A stretch of DNA of 33,897 nt from Peptococcaceae bacterium (GCA_023512435.1 JAILZP010000030.1:1-33897), one strand, 5' to 3'; shown: positions 1 through 8,815, counted from the first letter of the stretch. Numbers and translations: made by a program. The notes: generated from the sequence alone by a model not told the origin.

Positions 1-601
1 GGTGAGTCCTGGAAACTATTATCTGGGGGGCCTTGTTGGTCTTTTTTACCTCGACGATATAAGCCTTGATCCTGTTGCCCTGGCGGTATTCCTCGCCGGG
101 CATCTGCTCCGGGGGCGTCAGAATGGCTTCAGTCTTGCCCAGCTCTATATACACGTTTTTCTGCTCCACCCGCTGGATTACGCCGGTAACAATATCCCCT
201 TCACGGTTGGCAAATTCTTCGTAAATAATATTCCGTTCGGCCTCCCGGATGCGCTGAACCACCACCTGCTTGGCGGTCTGGGCCGCTATCCGGCCGAAAT
301 TTCTCGGTGTAACCTCACTTTCAACAATGTCGCCCAGTTCATACCTGGGATCGATCTCCCTGGCCTCGGAAAGTAATATCTCCAGTCTGGGATCGGTCAC
401 CTGGTCAACCACCGTTCGCTGGGAGTACACCTTGAATTCGCCAGTGTCCCGGTCGATGTGCACCCTCGCGTTTTGCAGGGACCCGAAATTTCTTTTATAT
501 GCCGAAAGCAGTGCAGCCTCAATGGCCTCCAGTAACACTGTAACGGAAATACCCTTCTCCTTTTCCAAATCGTTAAGGGCTTCCAAAAACTCGGTGTTCA
601 T
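1..601 (-). CDS. nusA: Transcription factor NusA, N-terminal part (cut by window edge)
   Basis: This is the first 200 residues of NusA, which binds RNA polymerase and modulates pausing, termination and antitermination. The visible part holds the RNA-polymerase-binding N-terminal domain (residues 1 to about 130, including the typical helical start with LLEAIEAALLSAYKR) and an S1 RNA-binding domain (about 135-199, starting REGDIVTGVIQRV). The KH domains must lie beyond the left edge. The ATG at 601 is preceded by GGAGGA with 7 bases of spacing, a strong ribosome site that fixes the start. It lies 27 bases downstream of rimP, the arrangement found in most bacteria, and probably shares the rimP promoters. 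No frame problem is visible in the part present. Confidence 0.97.
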   Translation of the reverse strand, partial: MNTEFLEALNDLEKEKGISVTVLLEAIEAALLSAYKRNFGSLQNARVHIDRDTGEFKVYSQRTVVDQVTDPRLEILLSEAREIDPRYELGDIVESEVTPRNFGRIAAQTAKQVVVQRIREAERNIIYEEFANREGDIVTGVIQRVEQKNVYIELGKTEAILTPPEQMPGEEYRQGNRIKAYIVEVKKTNKAPQIIVSRTH

Positions 602-628
602 CCCTTAATCCTCCCAAGCTAAATTGAA

Positions 629-1093
629 TCAAAATTTAACCAACAATTTCGCTGACGCCACCTGGTCAAAAGGAATAACCGTTTTCCTGCCTTCTTCCTC
701 CAGAATGACAGCGTTTCCTTCAACACCGCCGATTTTTCCGGTAAATTTCCTGCTTCCCGCCAGGGGAGCAAAGGTGGTGACGTTGACCATATGCCCGCTG
801 AACCTTCGAAAGTCCCCCAATTTTTTAAGCGGCCTCTCTATCCCCGGCGACGAAACCTCCAGTGTATAGGAGTGGGGTATCGGGTCCATCTCGTCCAACA
901 ACATATCCAGCCTGTGGGAAACGGCTTCACAGTCATGGTGGCTGACTCCCCCGGGCTTGTCGATATACACGCGCAAAATCCACCTGCCGCCTTCTTTTAC
1001 AAATTCAACGTCCACCAGCTCCAGCCCCAATTCTTCGACTACCGGGGCTGATATTTTTTCAACAGCGGCGGCAATGTTTTTTTTAACCACCAC
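629..1093 (-). CDS. rimP: Ribosome maturation factor RimP
   Basis: RimP assists maturation of the 30S ribosomal subunit. The protein (about 154 residues) shows the family layout: an N-terminal alpha/beta domain (ELGLELVDVEFVKEGG, then LRVYIDKPGGVSHHDCEAVS and YTLEVSSPGIERPLK) and a C-terminal SH3-like barrel (MVNVTTF to VIPFDQVASAKL). The frame is open back to a GTG at 1111, but a consensus AAGGAGGG site lies at 1106-1099, inside that extension. The start is therefore GTG at 1093 (5 bases from the site) or the next GTG at 1090 (8 bases). It is first in the rimP-nusA unit. In B. subtilis polC precedes this gene; here a glycosyltransferase gene lies upstream instead. Confidence 0.95.
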   Translation of the reverse strand: MVVKKNIAAAVEKISAPVVEELGLELVDVEFVKEGGRWILRVYIDKPGGVSHHDCEAVSHRLDMLLDEMDPIPHSYTLEVSSPGIERPLKKLGDFRRFSGHMVNVTTFAPLAGSRKFTGKIGGVEGNAVILEEEGRKTVIPFDQVASAKLLVKF

Positions 1094-1111
1094 CGCAACC
1101 CTCCTTAACAC

Positions 1112-1309
1112 ATAAGACGAAAGAGTGGGAAAAACCCACTCCTTCGGAAAAATCTGTGTCCTAGTCCTAAACCATGATTAGTATACCACACCACACAAGT
1201 CTTGACAAGTAAAAAACCTTGAATATTCAGCATTTTTCCCGTAAAATTAAGCCGCCGGGGGCAAGCGTTGACAACTGACTATAATTATTCCCTTTTTTGC
1301 AAACAACTA
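1112..1309 (-). promoter_or_regulatory. Promoter region and leader of rimP-nusA
   Basis: This gap holds two sigma-A-like promoter candidates on the minus strand. The better one has -35 TTGTCA at 1208-1203, a 17-base spacer and -10 TATACT at 1185-1180. The second, further upstream, has -35 TTGTTT at 1306-1301, 17 bases, and -10 TATAGT at 1283-1278. The leader downstream of the first contains a perfect 7-bp hairpin (1123-1129 with 1135-1141, loop of five A on the plus strand) just before the rimP ribosome site. Its short T-stretch makes it a weak terminator at best; an attenuator or mRNA-stabilising role is possible. No clear terminator was seen for the gene ending at 1310. Confidence 0.6.
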
Positions 1310-2470
1310 TTAATGGCCGGCATGATAATCTTCCTGGAATTTTTTTATTATCCGCACCGAATCCCTGGCAGCATCGGGCCTGCCTATCCGGGAAGCGGCC
1401 GCGGACATTTCCCTTAACATAGCCGGGTGTTCGAGACACTGAACAATTTTTTCCACCAGTTCGTGCACGCCGGCCACCGCCACTGCCGCCCCCGTGGAAG
1501 TTAAAAATTGGGAATTCCTTTCCTCCTGGCCCGGCAGGGGGTCCACTATGAACAGGGGCAGCCCGGCAGCCATGGCCTCGGCGCATGAAAGCCCGCCCGC
1601 CTTGCTGATCATAATACTTGAGGCAAGCATAATTCTATGTACATTATCAACGTAACCCAGCACACATACCCGGTTGGGCAGGCCGGGAACCATACGTTCA
1701 AGCTTCTTCCGCAACTGGGTGTTGCTGCCGGTTACAACAATCAGCTGGCAGCGCCGGTCAAGGCGCCCCAGGGTTTCCACCGACTCAGCCAGGGGCCCGA
1801 GGCCAAGCCCTCCACCCATAACAAGAATGGTGACCTGTCCGGGGTCCAGGTTATAGTCGGCCAGCACTTTTTTCGGGTCCGCCGGGGCGGCAAAGGACGG
1901 GTCTATGGGTATGCCGGCGGCGTGTACCCTGGCTGCCGGTATGCCGAACTCGATCAGGTCACCGGCCAGCCGCTCCGCCCCCACCAAGTAGAGGTCAACC
2001 TCCGGGAAAACCCAGTAGGGGTGTATAATAAAATCCGTTACGACCCCCACGGTAAGACAATCCAGTTTTCCCTCCCGGCGGATGGACGACAGCACTCCCA
2101 GGGGGAAGGGATGTGTGCAGACGACCGTCTCCGGATTATGTCGGCCGATAAAATTTAACAGCCTGGCGGCTGAAAACTTGCTCAGGATTTTATTGAATTC
2201 GTGTTTGGCGTAACCTGACAAAAGCTGCCCCTTTTCCGACCGGCTGTATATGTAACCGTAAACAGCCGGGGTGATCCTGAGCATTTCCATGTAGGTCCCC
2301 AGTACCAGCTTTTCCAGCAGGGGACAAGCGTATTTGAAAGTGTCCAGTATGATTACCTCGCGTTCCGGGTTGTCTTCCCGGAACGCCGACCGGAGCGCCG
2401 CCGCCGCCCTCATGTGACCGGCGCCGGCGCTGACGGACAGAATAACAATACTGCGCCTTTTTTTCCCCAT
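1310..2470 (-). CDS. MGDG synthase/UgtP-like glycosyltransferase
   Basis: A 386-residue GT28-type glycosyltransferase of the monogalactosyldiacylglycerol-synthase / processive diacylglycerol glucosyltransferase group; MurG is a more distant relative. Members move a sugar from a UDP-sugar to a membrane lipid on the cytoplasmic face. The N-terminal part has the family's SVSAGAGHMRAA signature (residues 13-24), a CTHPFPLG motif and a predicted lipid-acceptor region. The C-terminal half has the nucleotide-sugar site, with MGGGLGLG and SKAGGLSCAEAMAAGLP. The frame could start at TTG 2473, but the next codon is ATG at 2470 behind CAGGAG, and its A is shared with the proS stop (TGATG), so the two are probably translationally coupled. 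Sugar and acceptor cannot be told from sequence. It occupies the position of polC in B. subtilis. Confidence 0.88.
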   Translation of the reverse strand: MGKKRRSIVILSVSAGAGHMRAAAALRSAFREDNPEREVIILDTFKYACPLLEKLVLGTYMEMLRITPAVYGYIYSRSEKGQLLSGYAKHEFNKILSKFSAARLLNFIGRHNPETVVCTHPFPLGVLSSIRREGKLDCLTVGVVTDFIIHPYWVFPEVDLYLVGAERLAGDLIEFGIPAARVHAAGIPIDPSFAAPADPKKVLADYNLDPGQVTILVMGGGLGLGPLAESVETLGRLDRRCQLIVVTGSNTQLRKKLERMVPGLPNRVCVLGYVDNVHRIMLASSIMISKAGGLSCAEAMAAGLPLFIVDPLPGQEERNSQFLTSTGAAVAVAGVHELVEKIVQCLEHPAMLREMSAAASRIGRPDAARDSVRIIKKFQEDYHAGH

Positions 2471-4194
2471 CAAATGGTCTCCTGGTCACTGTTTAAAAAC
2501 CGGGAAATACTGCCTGCCAATTCCGCCTCCGGCACCATGGAGGTACTACCGTCCCGCCTGAGGCGCATTTCCAGTTCACCGGATGCCACGGACCGGGAGC
2601 CCACGGTAACGCGCACCGGGTAGCCCACCAGGTCGGCGTCCTTAAATTTAACTCCCGGCCTTTCGTCCCGGTCATCCAACACCACTTCGATGCCGGCTTC
2701 CAGCATGGCCTGGTAAACTCTCCGGGCCATGCCGAACTGATCCTTGTCCCTGGCGTTTACCGGGATCACCACCACATGGTAGGGCGCAATGGCGGCCGGC
2801 CAGATTATGCCGTTTTCATCGTGGTTCTGCTCGATGGCCGCAGCCATGGTTCTGGTCACCCCGATACCGTAACACCCCATCACAATAGGCCTGACCTGAC
2901 CGTTCTGGTCCAGGTATGTAGCGCCCAGGGCCTTGCTGTATTTAGTCCCCAGTTTGAAAATCTGTCCCACTTCGATACCACTGGCCTCCACCAGGGGTTC
3001 CCGGCAGCCGGGGCAGGGGTCTCCGGCCTTGATCAGCCTGATGTCGGCGACCATGTCCGGTTTAAAGTCCCTTCCGGGGTTAACGTTGACCAGGTGGCAG
3101 TCCCTCCGGTTCGCCCCTGACACCGCGTTGCGCAGGGATTCCACTTCCTGGTCGGCCACCATTTTTACGCCCGGCAAGCCCACCGGCCCGGCAAAGCCAG
3201 CCGCCGCCCCGGTGATCCTCTCCACCGCCTCCGGCCCGGCCAGCTCCAGGTTGATCACGTCCACCGCCTTCTTGAGCTTGATCTCGTTTACGTCCCGGTC
3301 TCCCCTGACCAGGGCCGCCACCGGCCCCTTTTCAGTCTCGTAAATAAGGGTTTTAATCAGTTTTTTCGGTGACACGCCCATGAAGGAGGCAACCTGGTCC
3401 ACCGTGCGCATGCCGGGTGTGGCCGCCAGTTCAACCGGCTTGGGTTCCTCCCGCCCGTTAAAAAGATCCGGCGGACTTTCCGCCTTCTCCACGTTGGCCG
3501 TATAGCCGCAAGATTCCCGGGGGCAATAGACCACGATGGCCTCCCCGGACGCGGCCAGCACCATGAATTCATGGCTGTCGTTCCCGCCGATGGCCCCGGA
3601 GTCGGCTTCCACCGGCCTGAACTTGAGACCGCAGCGCTGAAATACCCTGGTGTATGCCTCGTACATCTTCCGGTAGCTTATGTCCAGCCCTTCCTGATCC
3701 CGGTCGAAGGAATAGAGGTCCTTCATGATAAACTCCCGGCCCCTCATCAGTCCGAAGCGGGGCCGCCTCTCGTCCCGGTACTTGTTCTGGATCTGGTACA
3801 GCAGGAGGGGAAGTTGTTTGTATGAATTAACCTCGCCCCGTATCAGGTCGGTGATTATTTCCTCGTGGGTGGGGCCCAGGCAGAAATCCCTGCCGTGCCT
3901 GTCCTTCAGCCGGAACAGTTCGGGCCCGTACACGTCCCAGCGCCCGGACTCCTGCCATAATTCGGCCGGCTGAATGATGGGCATCATGATCTCCTGTCCT
4001 CCCTGCCGGTCCATCTCCTCCCTGACAATGGCCTCGATTTTTTTAACCACCCTCCAGGCCAGGGGCAGGAAGGTATAAACACCGGCCGCCGCCTTTCTGA
4101 TGAACCCGGCCCGCACCATCAACTGGTGGCTGACCACCTCGGCCTCGGCCGGCGTTTCTCTCAGGGTGGGTATCAAGAGCTGTGAAACAAGCAA
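2470..4194 (-). CDS. proS: Prolyl-tRNA synthetase (bacterial type with editing domain)
   Basis: Charges tRNA-Pro with proline. The 574 residues contain the class II core with the GPTHEE loop (108-112), motif 2 around 138-159 ([21 protein letters not shown] region) and motif 3 near [15 protein letters not shown]. Between motifs 2 and 3, from about 224 to 407, sits the YbaK-like insertion that edits mischarged Ala-tRNA. A C-terminal anticodon-binding domain follows. Length matches the bacterial form. The start is TTG at 4194, 8 bases after GAGGAGGA; an ATG at 4202 is out of frame. It lies 24 bases after ispG and overlaps the glycosyltransferase start by one base, so it is internal to the uppS-to-glycosyltransferase operon. 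No T-box leader was seen. Confidence 0.97.
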   Translation of the reverse strand: MLVSQLLIPTLRETPAEAEVVSHQLMVRAGFIRKAAAGVYTFLPLAWRVVKKIEAIVREEMDRQGGQEIMMPIIQPAELWQESGRWDVYGPELFRLKDRHGRDFCLGPTHEEIITDLIRGEVNSYKQLPLLLYQIQNKYRDERRPRFGLMRGREFIMKDLYSFDRDQEGLDISYRKMYEAYTRVFQRCGLKFRPVEADSGAIGGNDSHEFMVLAASGEAIVVYCPRESCGYTANVEKAESPPDLFNGREEPKPVELAATPGMRTVDQVASFMGVSPKKLIKTLIYETEKGPVAALVRGDRDVNEIKLKKAVDVINLELAGPEAVERITGAAAGFAGPVGLPGVKMVADQEVESLRNAVSGANRRDCHLVNVNPGRDFKPDMVADIRLIKAGDPCPGCREPLVEASGIEVGQIFKLGTKYSKALGATYLDQNGQVRPIVMGCYGIGVTRTMAAAIEQNHDENGIIWPAAIAPYHVVVIPVNARDKDQFGMARRVYQAMLEAGIEVVLDDRDERPGVKFKDADLVGYPVRVTVGSRSVASGELEMRLRRDGSTSMVPEAELAGSISRFLNSDQETI

Positions 4195-4218
4195 AAAAGC
4201 ATCCTCCTCTCTCCAGCA

Positions 4219-5292
4219 TCAGGGTAAATCATTAATTTCCTTCATCAGTTCCTCAATTTCCTTCATCAGTTCCTCCACCAGGCGGTCTTCCGGAACCTTG
4301 CGCAGCACCCGCCCCTTCCGGAAGATGAGCCCCTCGCCCTTCCCGCCGGCAATGCCCACATCGGCGTGGCGGGCCTCCCCGGGCCCGTTCACCGCGCAGC
4401 CCATGACGGCCACCTTCAGCGGCCTGTCCAATCCGGCCAGCAGCTGCTCCACCCGGCCGGCTATTGAAATGACGTCAATCTGGGTCCTGCCGCAGGTGGG
4501 GCAGGAAATCAGATCCACTCCCCGCTTTCTGAGGCCAAGGGCCTTCAATATTTCCCAGCCCACCCCGACTTCGTGAACCGGGTCCCCGGTCAGGGACACC
4601 CTGATGGTGTCCCCGATTCCCATGGCCAGCAGGGCGCCGATGCCCACGGCCGACTTAACCGTCCCCGAACGCAGGGTGCCCGACTCGGTGACACCCACAT
4701 GGAGGGGGTATTCCACCCTTTCGGCCAGCAGCCGGTATGCCCGGATCATCAGGGGCACGTCGGAAGCCTTCAGGGAAACCTTTATTTCCCGGTAGTCCCA
4801 TTCCTCCAACTGCCGTATGTGACGCAAGGCGCTTTCCACCATGGCTTCGGCGGCGGGTCCCCCGTATTTCTCCAGCAGGTCCCTCTCCAGGGACCCGGCG
4901 TTGACCCCGATCCGGACGGGCACTTTCCTTTCCCTGCAAGCCTCCACCACCGACCTTACTTTCCGGCGTCCGCCGATGTTGCCGGGATTTATTCTCAGTC
5001 CGTCCACGCCGGCCTCGACGGCAGCCAAAGCCAGCCGGTGGTCAAAGTGGATATCGGCAATCAGGGGAATGGTTATCCGGGCCTTGATGGCCTTCAGGGC
5101 GCCGGCGGCCTCCTGGTCGGGCACCGCCACCCGCACTATCTCGCACCCGGCCTCGGCCAGGCGGTTAATCTGCGCCACGGTGGCCGACACATCCCTGGTG
5201 TCGGTGTTGGTCATGGACTGGACCGAAACCGGCGCCCCGCCCCCCACCCTTACGCCACCCACCATGACGGGCCGGGTTTTCATTCTGTGCAT
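4219..5292 (-). CDS. ispG: 4-hydroxy-3-methylbut-2-enyl-diphosphate synthase (IspG/GcpE)
   Basis: Iron-sulfur enzyme of the non-mevalonate isoprenoid pathway that reduces MEcPP to HMBPP. The 357 residues show the TIM-barrel N-terminal half ([21 protein letters not shown]) and the C-terminal [4Fe-4S] domain with Cys264, Cys267 and Cys299 plus Glu306 in NGPGEA, the expected cluster ligands. The ATG at 5292 follows AAGGGG by about 12 bases; a second ATG at 5283 is possible. The last residues contain a perfect repeat of EELMKEI (340-346 and 347-353) produced by a 21-bp tandem duplication at 4234-4275. dxr, another enzyme of the same pathway, and uppS, which uses its product, are in the same operon. 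Confidence 0.97.
   Translation of the reverse strand: MHRMKTRPVMVGGVRVGGGAPVSVQSMTNTDTRDVSATVAQINRLAEAGCEIVRVAVPDQEAAGALKAIKARITIPLIADIHFDHRLALAAVEAGVDGLRINPGNIGGRRKVRSVVEACRERKVPVRIGVNAGSLERDLLEKYGGPAAEAMVESALRHIRQLEEWDYREIKVSLKASDVPLMIRAYRLLAERVEYPLHVGVTESGTLRSGTVKSAVGIGALLAMGIGDTIRVSLTGDPVHEVGVGWEILKALGLRKRGVDLISCPTCGRTQIDVISIAGRVEQLLAGLDRPLKVAVMGCAVNGPGEARHADVGIAGGKGEGLIFRKGRVLRKVPEDRLVEELMKEIEELMKEINDLP
4234..4275. repeat. Perfect 21-bp tandem duplication inside ispG
   Basis: Two exact 21-base copies lie head to tail at 4234-4254 and 4255-4275. They keep the reading frame and encode EELMKEI twice at the extreme C-terminus of IspG. The identity, including third codon positions, suggests a recent slippage event or selection on copy number. 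Confidence 0.95.
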
Positions 5293-5310
5293 GCCGGAAT
5301 TTCACCCCTT

Positions 5311-5380
5311 GGAATCGGGAATCGGGAATCAGGAATTGGGGACCATGTTACCGATTCCCAGTTCCCAACTCCCAATTCCG
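5311..5380. repeat. Heptad array, family A, inverted pair
   Basis: Four 7-base units (GGAATCG, GGAATCG, GGAATCA, GGAATTG) at 5311-5338 are followed after 14 bases by four units in the opposite orientation (GATTCCC, AGTTCCC, AACTCCC, AATTCCG) at 5353-5380. 5332-5340 is exactly complementary to 5371-5379, and GGGAATCGG (5316-5324) to 5351-5359. The array fills the gap between the rseP stop and the ispG start and could fold into a hairpin in the transcript. Confidence 0.85.
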
Positions 5381-5383
5381 GCC

Positions 5384-6412
5384 CTACATAATGAGCTGCA
5401 GTATATCATGATAGGTTATAACCACAATGAGCAGGATCAATAATCCGAAACCCACCATGTGGATAAAATTCTCCCTCTGGGGCTCCACCGGCCTGCCCCT
5501 TATCTTTTCCAGCAGCAGGAAAAGAATGCGGCTGCCGTCCAGGGCCGGGATGGGGAACAGGTTAAAAAGCCCGAGACTGACGGACAGAAAGGCCGAAAGG
5601 CTCACCAGGTTGATGAACCAGCTTGTGCTCTGCACGGCCTCGTTGATGGTGGCCACAATACGCACCGGCCCGCCCAGCTCGAGGGGAACCTGCCTTGCAA
5701 TCCCCCTGCCCAGGTACTCCAGGATCTGGTAGGACATCAGTCCCGTGTACCTGATGCCCGAAGCCAGGGCGGTCAGGGGGTCCACCTTTTTGGGGGCGGG
5801 GTGAATGCCTATCTTCCCCAGGCCCTTTTCATCCTGGTAGGGGACAACTTTAAAGGTCAGCCGTTCCTTTCCCCGTTCCACCGTGATATTCAGCTCGCGG
5901 CCGGGATTGGCGCCCACCGTTTTGCTGAGCTGGCTCCAGGTCTCCACCCTGTTGCCGTCAATCTCCACGATCACGTCCCCCGGCCTGATCCCGGCCAAAT
6001 CGGCGGGCTTCCCCGGCAGAAGATCCTGCACCCTGTTGGTTGGCTTATCGGGCGCCCCGTAGGTCATGAATATTACGGCCAGCAGGAAGACGGCCAGGAC
6101 AAAATTCATCAGCGGGCCGGCGAAAATCACTCCTATTCTCTGCCCAACGGTCTTCTTGTTGAAGCCTCTCTCCTCATCGGCATAATTTTCCTCGGCCGGG
6201 TCCATGCCGGCCATGCGGACAAAACCGCCCAGGGGGAAGGCCCTCAGGTTGTATGAGGTTTCCCCCCGGGGAAGGGCCACCAGCTTGGGACCGAAACCCA
6301 GGCTGAACTCGTGGACCTTGACTCCCACCAGCTTGGCCACCAGGAAATGTCCCAGCTCGTGGAAAAATACCAGCAGTCCGAAGACAATTACAGAGGCGAT
6401 TAAAGTGTCCAT
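5384..6412 (-). CDS. rseP: Site-2 intramembrane zinc protease RseP/RasP
   Basis: M50-family membrane metalloprotease that cleaves anti-sigma factors and signal-peptide remnants within the membrane. The zinc motif HELGH is at residues 18-22 in the first membrane helix, and the third zinc-ligand motif LDG (PIPALDGSRILF) lies in a C-terminal helix. A single PDZ domain (about 125-205, around RPGDVIVEIDGNRV) separates the membrane segments, and a final hydrophobic helix ends the 342-residue protein. The ATG at 6412 has AGGGTG 8 bases upstream. It sits between dxr and ispG, the usual Firmicute order. The stop codon is three bases from a 7-base-periodic array. Confidence 0.96.
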   Translation of the reverse strand: MDTLIASVIVFGLLVFFHELGHFLVAKLVGVKVHEFSLGFGPKLVALPRGETSYNLRAFPLGGFVRMAGMDPAEENYADEERGFNKKTVGQRIGVIFAGPLMNFVLAVFLLAVIFMTYGAPDKPTNRVQDLLPGKPADLAGIRPGDVIVEIDGNRVETWSQLSKTVGANPGRELNITVERGKERLTFKVVPYQDEKGLGKIGIHPAPKKVDPLTALASGIRYTGLMSYQILEYLGRGIARQVPLELGGPVRIVATINEAVQSTSWFINLVSLSAFLSVSLGLFNLFPIPALDGSRILFLLLEKIRGRPVEPQRENFIHMVGFGLLILLIVVITYHDILQLIM

Positions 6413-6447
6413 GTAAATTTCACCCTTTTATATTATAAGCCGTTTTG

Positions 6448-6461
6448 GGAATCCGGAATCA
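6448..6461. repeat. Heptad array, family A, two units
   Basis: GGAATCC and GGAATCA sit side by side three bases beyond the dxr stop. This is the shortest of the arrays and would be ignored alone; it is listed because it matches the family and the position rule (gene 3' end). Confidence 0.5.
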
Positions 6462-6464
6462 GAA

Positions 6465-7625
6465 CTAAAAATTGTTTAGCTTTTCCGCCAGCCGCCGGGC
6501 CAGCTGCCTGGCCTCCCGGTCGGCCTCCAGGATATCTTCCAGGTCCGGCCGGCCGGACACCCGGTGCCGGCCCAGCACCTCTTCCACCACCCGGTGGATG
6601 GACATAAAGCCAATCCTTCCGGCCAGGAAAAACTCCACCGCCACTTCATTGGCCGCGTTCATCACCGCCGGCGCCGTGCCTCCCAGACGGCCGGCCCGGT
6701 ATGCCGTTTCAAGCAGCGGAAACCTTGCGGTGTCCGGCGGATCGAAGGTCAACTCCCTTGCGCTGTTCCAGTCCAGCCGCGGCAGACGGCCGGGCAGCCG
6801 CCGGGGGTAGCCCAGGGCGTACTGGATGGGCAGCCGCATGTCCGGAAGGCCCAGCTGGGCCACCACCGATCCGTCCACGAACTCCACCATGGAGTGAATT
6901 ATGCTCTGCGGGTGGATGACAACCTTTATCCGGCCGTAATCCAGGCCGAAAAGCCACCTGGCCTCAATGACCTCCAGCCCCTTGTTCATCAGGGTGGCTG
7001 AATCCACGGTGATTTTTTTCCCCATGTTCCAGTTGGGGTGATCAAGGGCCATGGACACCGTCACCAGGCTTAAATCTTCCGGCTGCTTCCTGAACGGCCC
7101 CCCCGAGGCGGTCAGGATTATACCCTCCACCTCCCCGGGCTTCGATCCTTGCAGGCACTGCCATATGGCCGAGTGCTCACTGTCCACCGGCAGTATTTTT
7201 ACACCGTGCTTTTCGGCCAGCCCGGTAACCAGAGATCCGGCGGCCACCAGGGTTTCCTTGTTGGCCAGGGCTATGTCCCTGCCCGCCTTGATGGCGGCCA
7301 GCGTCGGCATCAGGCCGGCGGTGCCGGTTAACGCGGTCAGGACCGTATGGGCCCCCGGGCAGGTGGCCGCGGCCAGCAAGCCCTCGTCCCCCCACAGTAC
7401 CCGGCACCCCTCCCGGCCGAACTCTTCAGCCAGCAAACGGGCGTCATCCCGGGAAGAAACGGAGACGACCCGCGGCCTGTACTTTTTGATCTGTTCCCGG
7501 AGAACTTTAATATTTCGGCCTGCGGCCAGCCCCACCACGGCGAACCGGTCGGGAAACAGGTCGATTACTTCCAGGGCCTGGCGGCCGATGGATCCGGTGC
7601 TGCCCAGTATAGAAATACCCTTGAT
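6465..7625 (-). CDS. dxr: 1-deoxy-D-xylulose 5-phosphate reductoisomerase, apparent ATC start
   Basis: Converts DXP to MEP with NADPH, the committed step of the non-mevalonate pathway. Visible motifs are the dinucleotide loop LGSTGSIG (residues 7-14 with the proposed start), KETLVAAG, VDSEHSAIWQCLQG, TASGGPFR and MNAANE. The first ATG/GTG/TTG in frame is a GTG at 7538, which would remove the NADPH-binding loop. Translating upstream gives KGISILGSTGSIGRQALEV directly, preceded by ATC at 7625-7623, which is 7 bases from GGGGGTG. No canonical start exists further up. The most economical reading is an ATC start (386 residues, normal length), or an ATG-to-ATC change or sequence error at 7623. A GTG a few bases upstream is in another frame. 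Confidence 0.93.
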   Translation of the reverse strand: MKGISILGSTGSIGRQALEVIDLFPDRFAVVGLAAGRNIKVLREQIKKYRPRVVSVSSRDDARLLAEEFGREGCRVLWGDEGLLAAATCPGAHTVLTALTGTAGLMPTLAAIKAGRDIALANKETLVAAGSLVTGLAEKHGVKILPVDSEHSAIWQCLQGSKPGEVEGIILTASGGPFRKQPEDLSLVTVSMALDHPNWNMGKKITVDSATLMNKGLEVIEARWLFGLDYGRIKVVIHPQSIIHSMVEFVDGSVVAQLGLPDMRLPIQYALGYPRRLPGRLPRLDWNSARELTFDPPDTARFPLLETAYRAGRLGGTAPAVMNAANEVAVEFFLAGRIGFMSIHRVVEEVLGRHRVSGRPDLEDILEADREARQLARRLAEKLNNF

Positions 7626-7724
7626 GAAAGAACACCCCCGGTTAAGAGGTGAAGGGCAAGCCGCGGGAAGCTGAAGCCTTGCGGAAATATACCCGCGGTA
7701 AATTCCTTTTTAGCCCGCTTTTTT

Positions 7725-7753
7725 CCCTTCACTTCTTTCGCCTTTCACCTTCC
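7725..7753. repeat. C/T-rich heptad array at AI-2E gene 3' end (weak)
   Basis: Four degenerate 7-base units (CCCTTCA, CTTCTTT, CGCCTTT, CACCTTC) span the stop codon of the permease gene. The periodicity is real but the units are simple C/T sequence, so membership in the heptad family is uncertain. Confidence 0.4.
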
Positions 7754-8815
7754 GTGTCTTAACGTCTTGTAAGTTGCCTGGACGGCGATGAGGAGGATCG
7801 GCCCGAAAATAAGACCGGGCACCCCGATCAGCCTGAGGCCCACGTACATGGCCACCAGCACCGCCAGGGGGTGAAGTCCCAGGTTGGCGGCCACCACCCT
7901 GGCCTCCAGCACCTGCCGGACTATCCAGATCAACACGTAAAGCACCACCAGCTTGATTCCCAATCCGGCATTTCCGGCGATAAATCCCCAGGCGGCCCAG
8001 GGTATCAATATGGTAGCCGGCCCCAGGACCGGGATCATGTCGAACAGCCCGACCAGAAAACCGACTGTCAGGGCGTACTTCGCCCCGATCAGGTACAACC
8101 CGATAATAGCCTGTACGGTGGTCAGCGACACCAAAAATGTCTGGGCCCGGATATAACTTAAAAAGGCTTGGGCTATTTCCCTGGCTATCTCCAGGCTCTT
8201 TTCGCCCCAGGGAGGAGGTATCACCTCGACCCAGAATTTGACGATCAGTCTGCGGTCACGGCTGAAGAAAAAAGTTGCGATAACCGTGACAATGATGCCC
8301 AGTACGGCCCCCGGCAGCGCCGCCGCGAAATTGACCAGGAAGTGGGCCAGGGACGAGGCCATATTGGAGATGGTCCCGGTTGCCACACTGAGGTTTTCCG
8401 CAATCCGGCTGCTGATTTCCGGCGGCAGGCTGAAGTACAGGATCTTGCTTTTTTGAATGGTGTAGGTGATAAACCCCTCCACCGGCTTCACGTACCGCGG
8501 GAGTGAAACAGACAGGTCGGTCAGTTCCCTGACCAGCCTGAAAGTCACCAGCACCACCAGCAGGCCGAAGGTGCCGAAAAAAGCCAGCATGGACATGCTC
8601 ACCGCCAGGGTCCGGCTCAACCGGGCCCTTAACATGATCCACTGCACCACCGGCTCCATCAGCAGGGCCAGGAGGGCGGCCGCCAAAAAAGGCACCGCGA
8701 TGGAAAAAAGTTTGCTGACAATAACAAATATCTCCGGCACAAAATAAATGACCAGAAAATAAACCAGGGCTACAACCGCAGCCGTCAGGACCAGAATTTG
8801 GACCGGCCTGCTCAT
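7745..8815 (-). CDS. AI-2E/PerM-family permease (YtvI-like)
   Basis: A 356-residue polytopic membrane protein of the AI-2E transporter family (PF01594), closest in look to the sporulation membrane protein YtvI of endospore formers. Hydrophobic segments occur near residues 8-28, 35-55, 70-92, 165-185 and several times after 230; the family signature region GFLVGLFDMIPVLGPATILIPWA and the terminal VPGLIFGPILLIAV segment are present. Members export small molecules or exchange cations, and the substrate here is unknown. The ATG at 8815 overlaps the cdsA stop as ATGA, implying translational coupling. dxr follows after a gap of about 120 bases. Confidence 0.85.
   Translation of the reverse strand: MSRPVQILVLTAAVVALVYFLVIYFVPEIFVIVSKLFSIAVPFLAAALLALLMEPVVQWIMLRARLSRTLAVSMSMLAFFGTFGLLVVLVTFRLVRELTDLSVSLPRYVKPVEGFITYTIQKSKILYFSLPPEISSRIAENLSVATGTISNMASSLAHFLVNFAAALPGAVLGIIVTVIATFFFSRDRRLIVKFWVEVIPPPWGEKSLEIAREIAQAFLSYIRAQTFLVSLTTVQAIIGLYLIGAKYALTVGFLVGLFDMIPVLGPATILIPWAAWGFIAGNAGLGIKLVVLYVLIWIVRQVLEARVVAANLGLHPLAVLVAMYVGLRLIGVPGLIFGPILLIAVQATYKTLRHGR

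Noticed and set aside
1268..1290. Plus-strand TTGACA followed by TATAAT
   Set aside because: The boxes are only about 7 bases apart, far from the 16-18 needed, and no plus-strand gene follows.
7538..7540. GTG at 7538 as the dxr start
   Set aside because: It would begin after the LGSTGSIG dinucleotide-binding loop, giving a truncated enzyme, while strong homology continues upstream.
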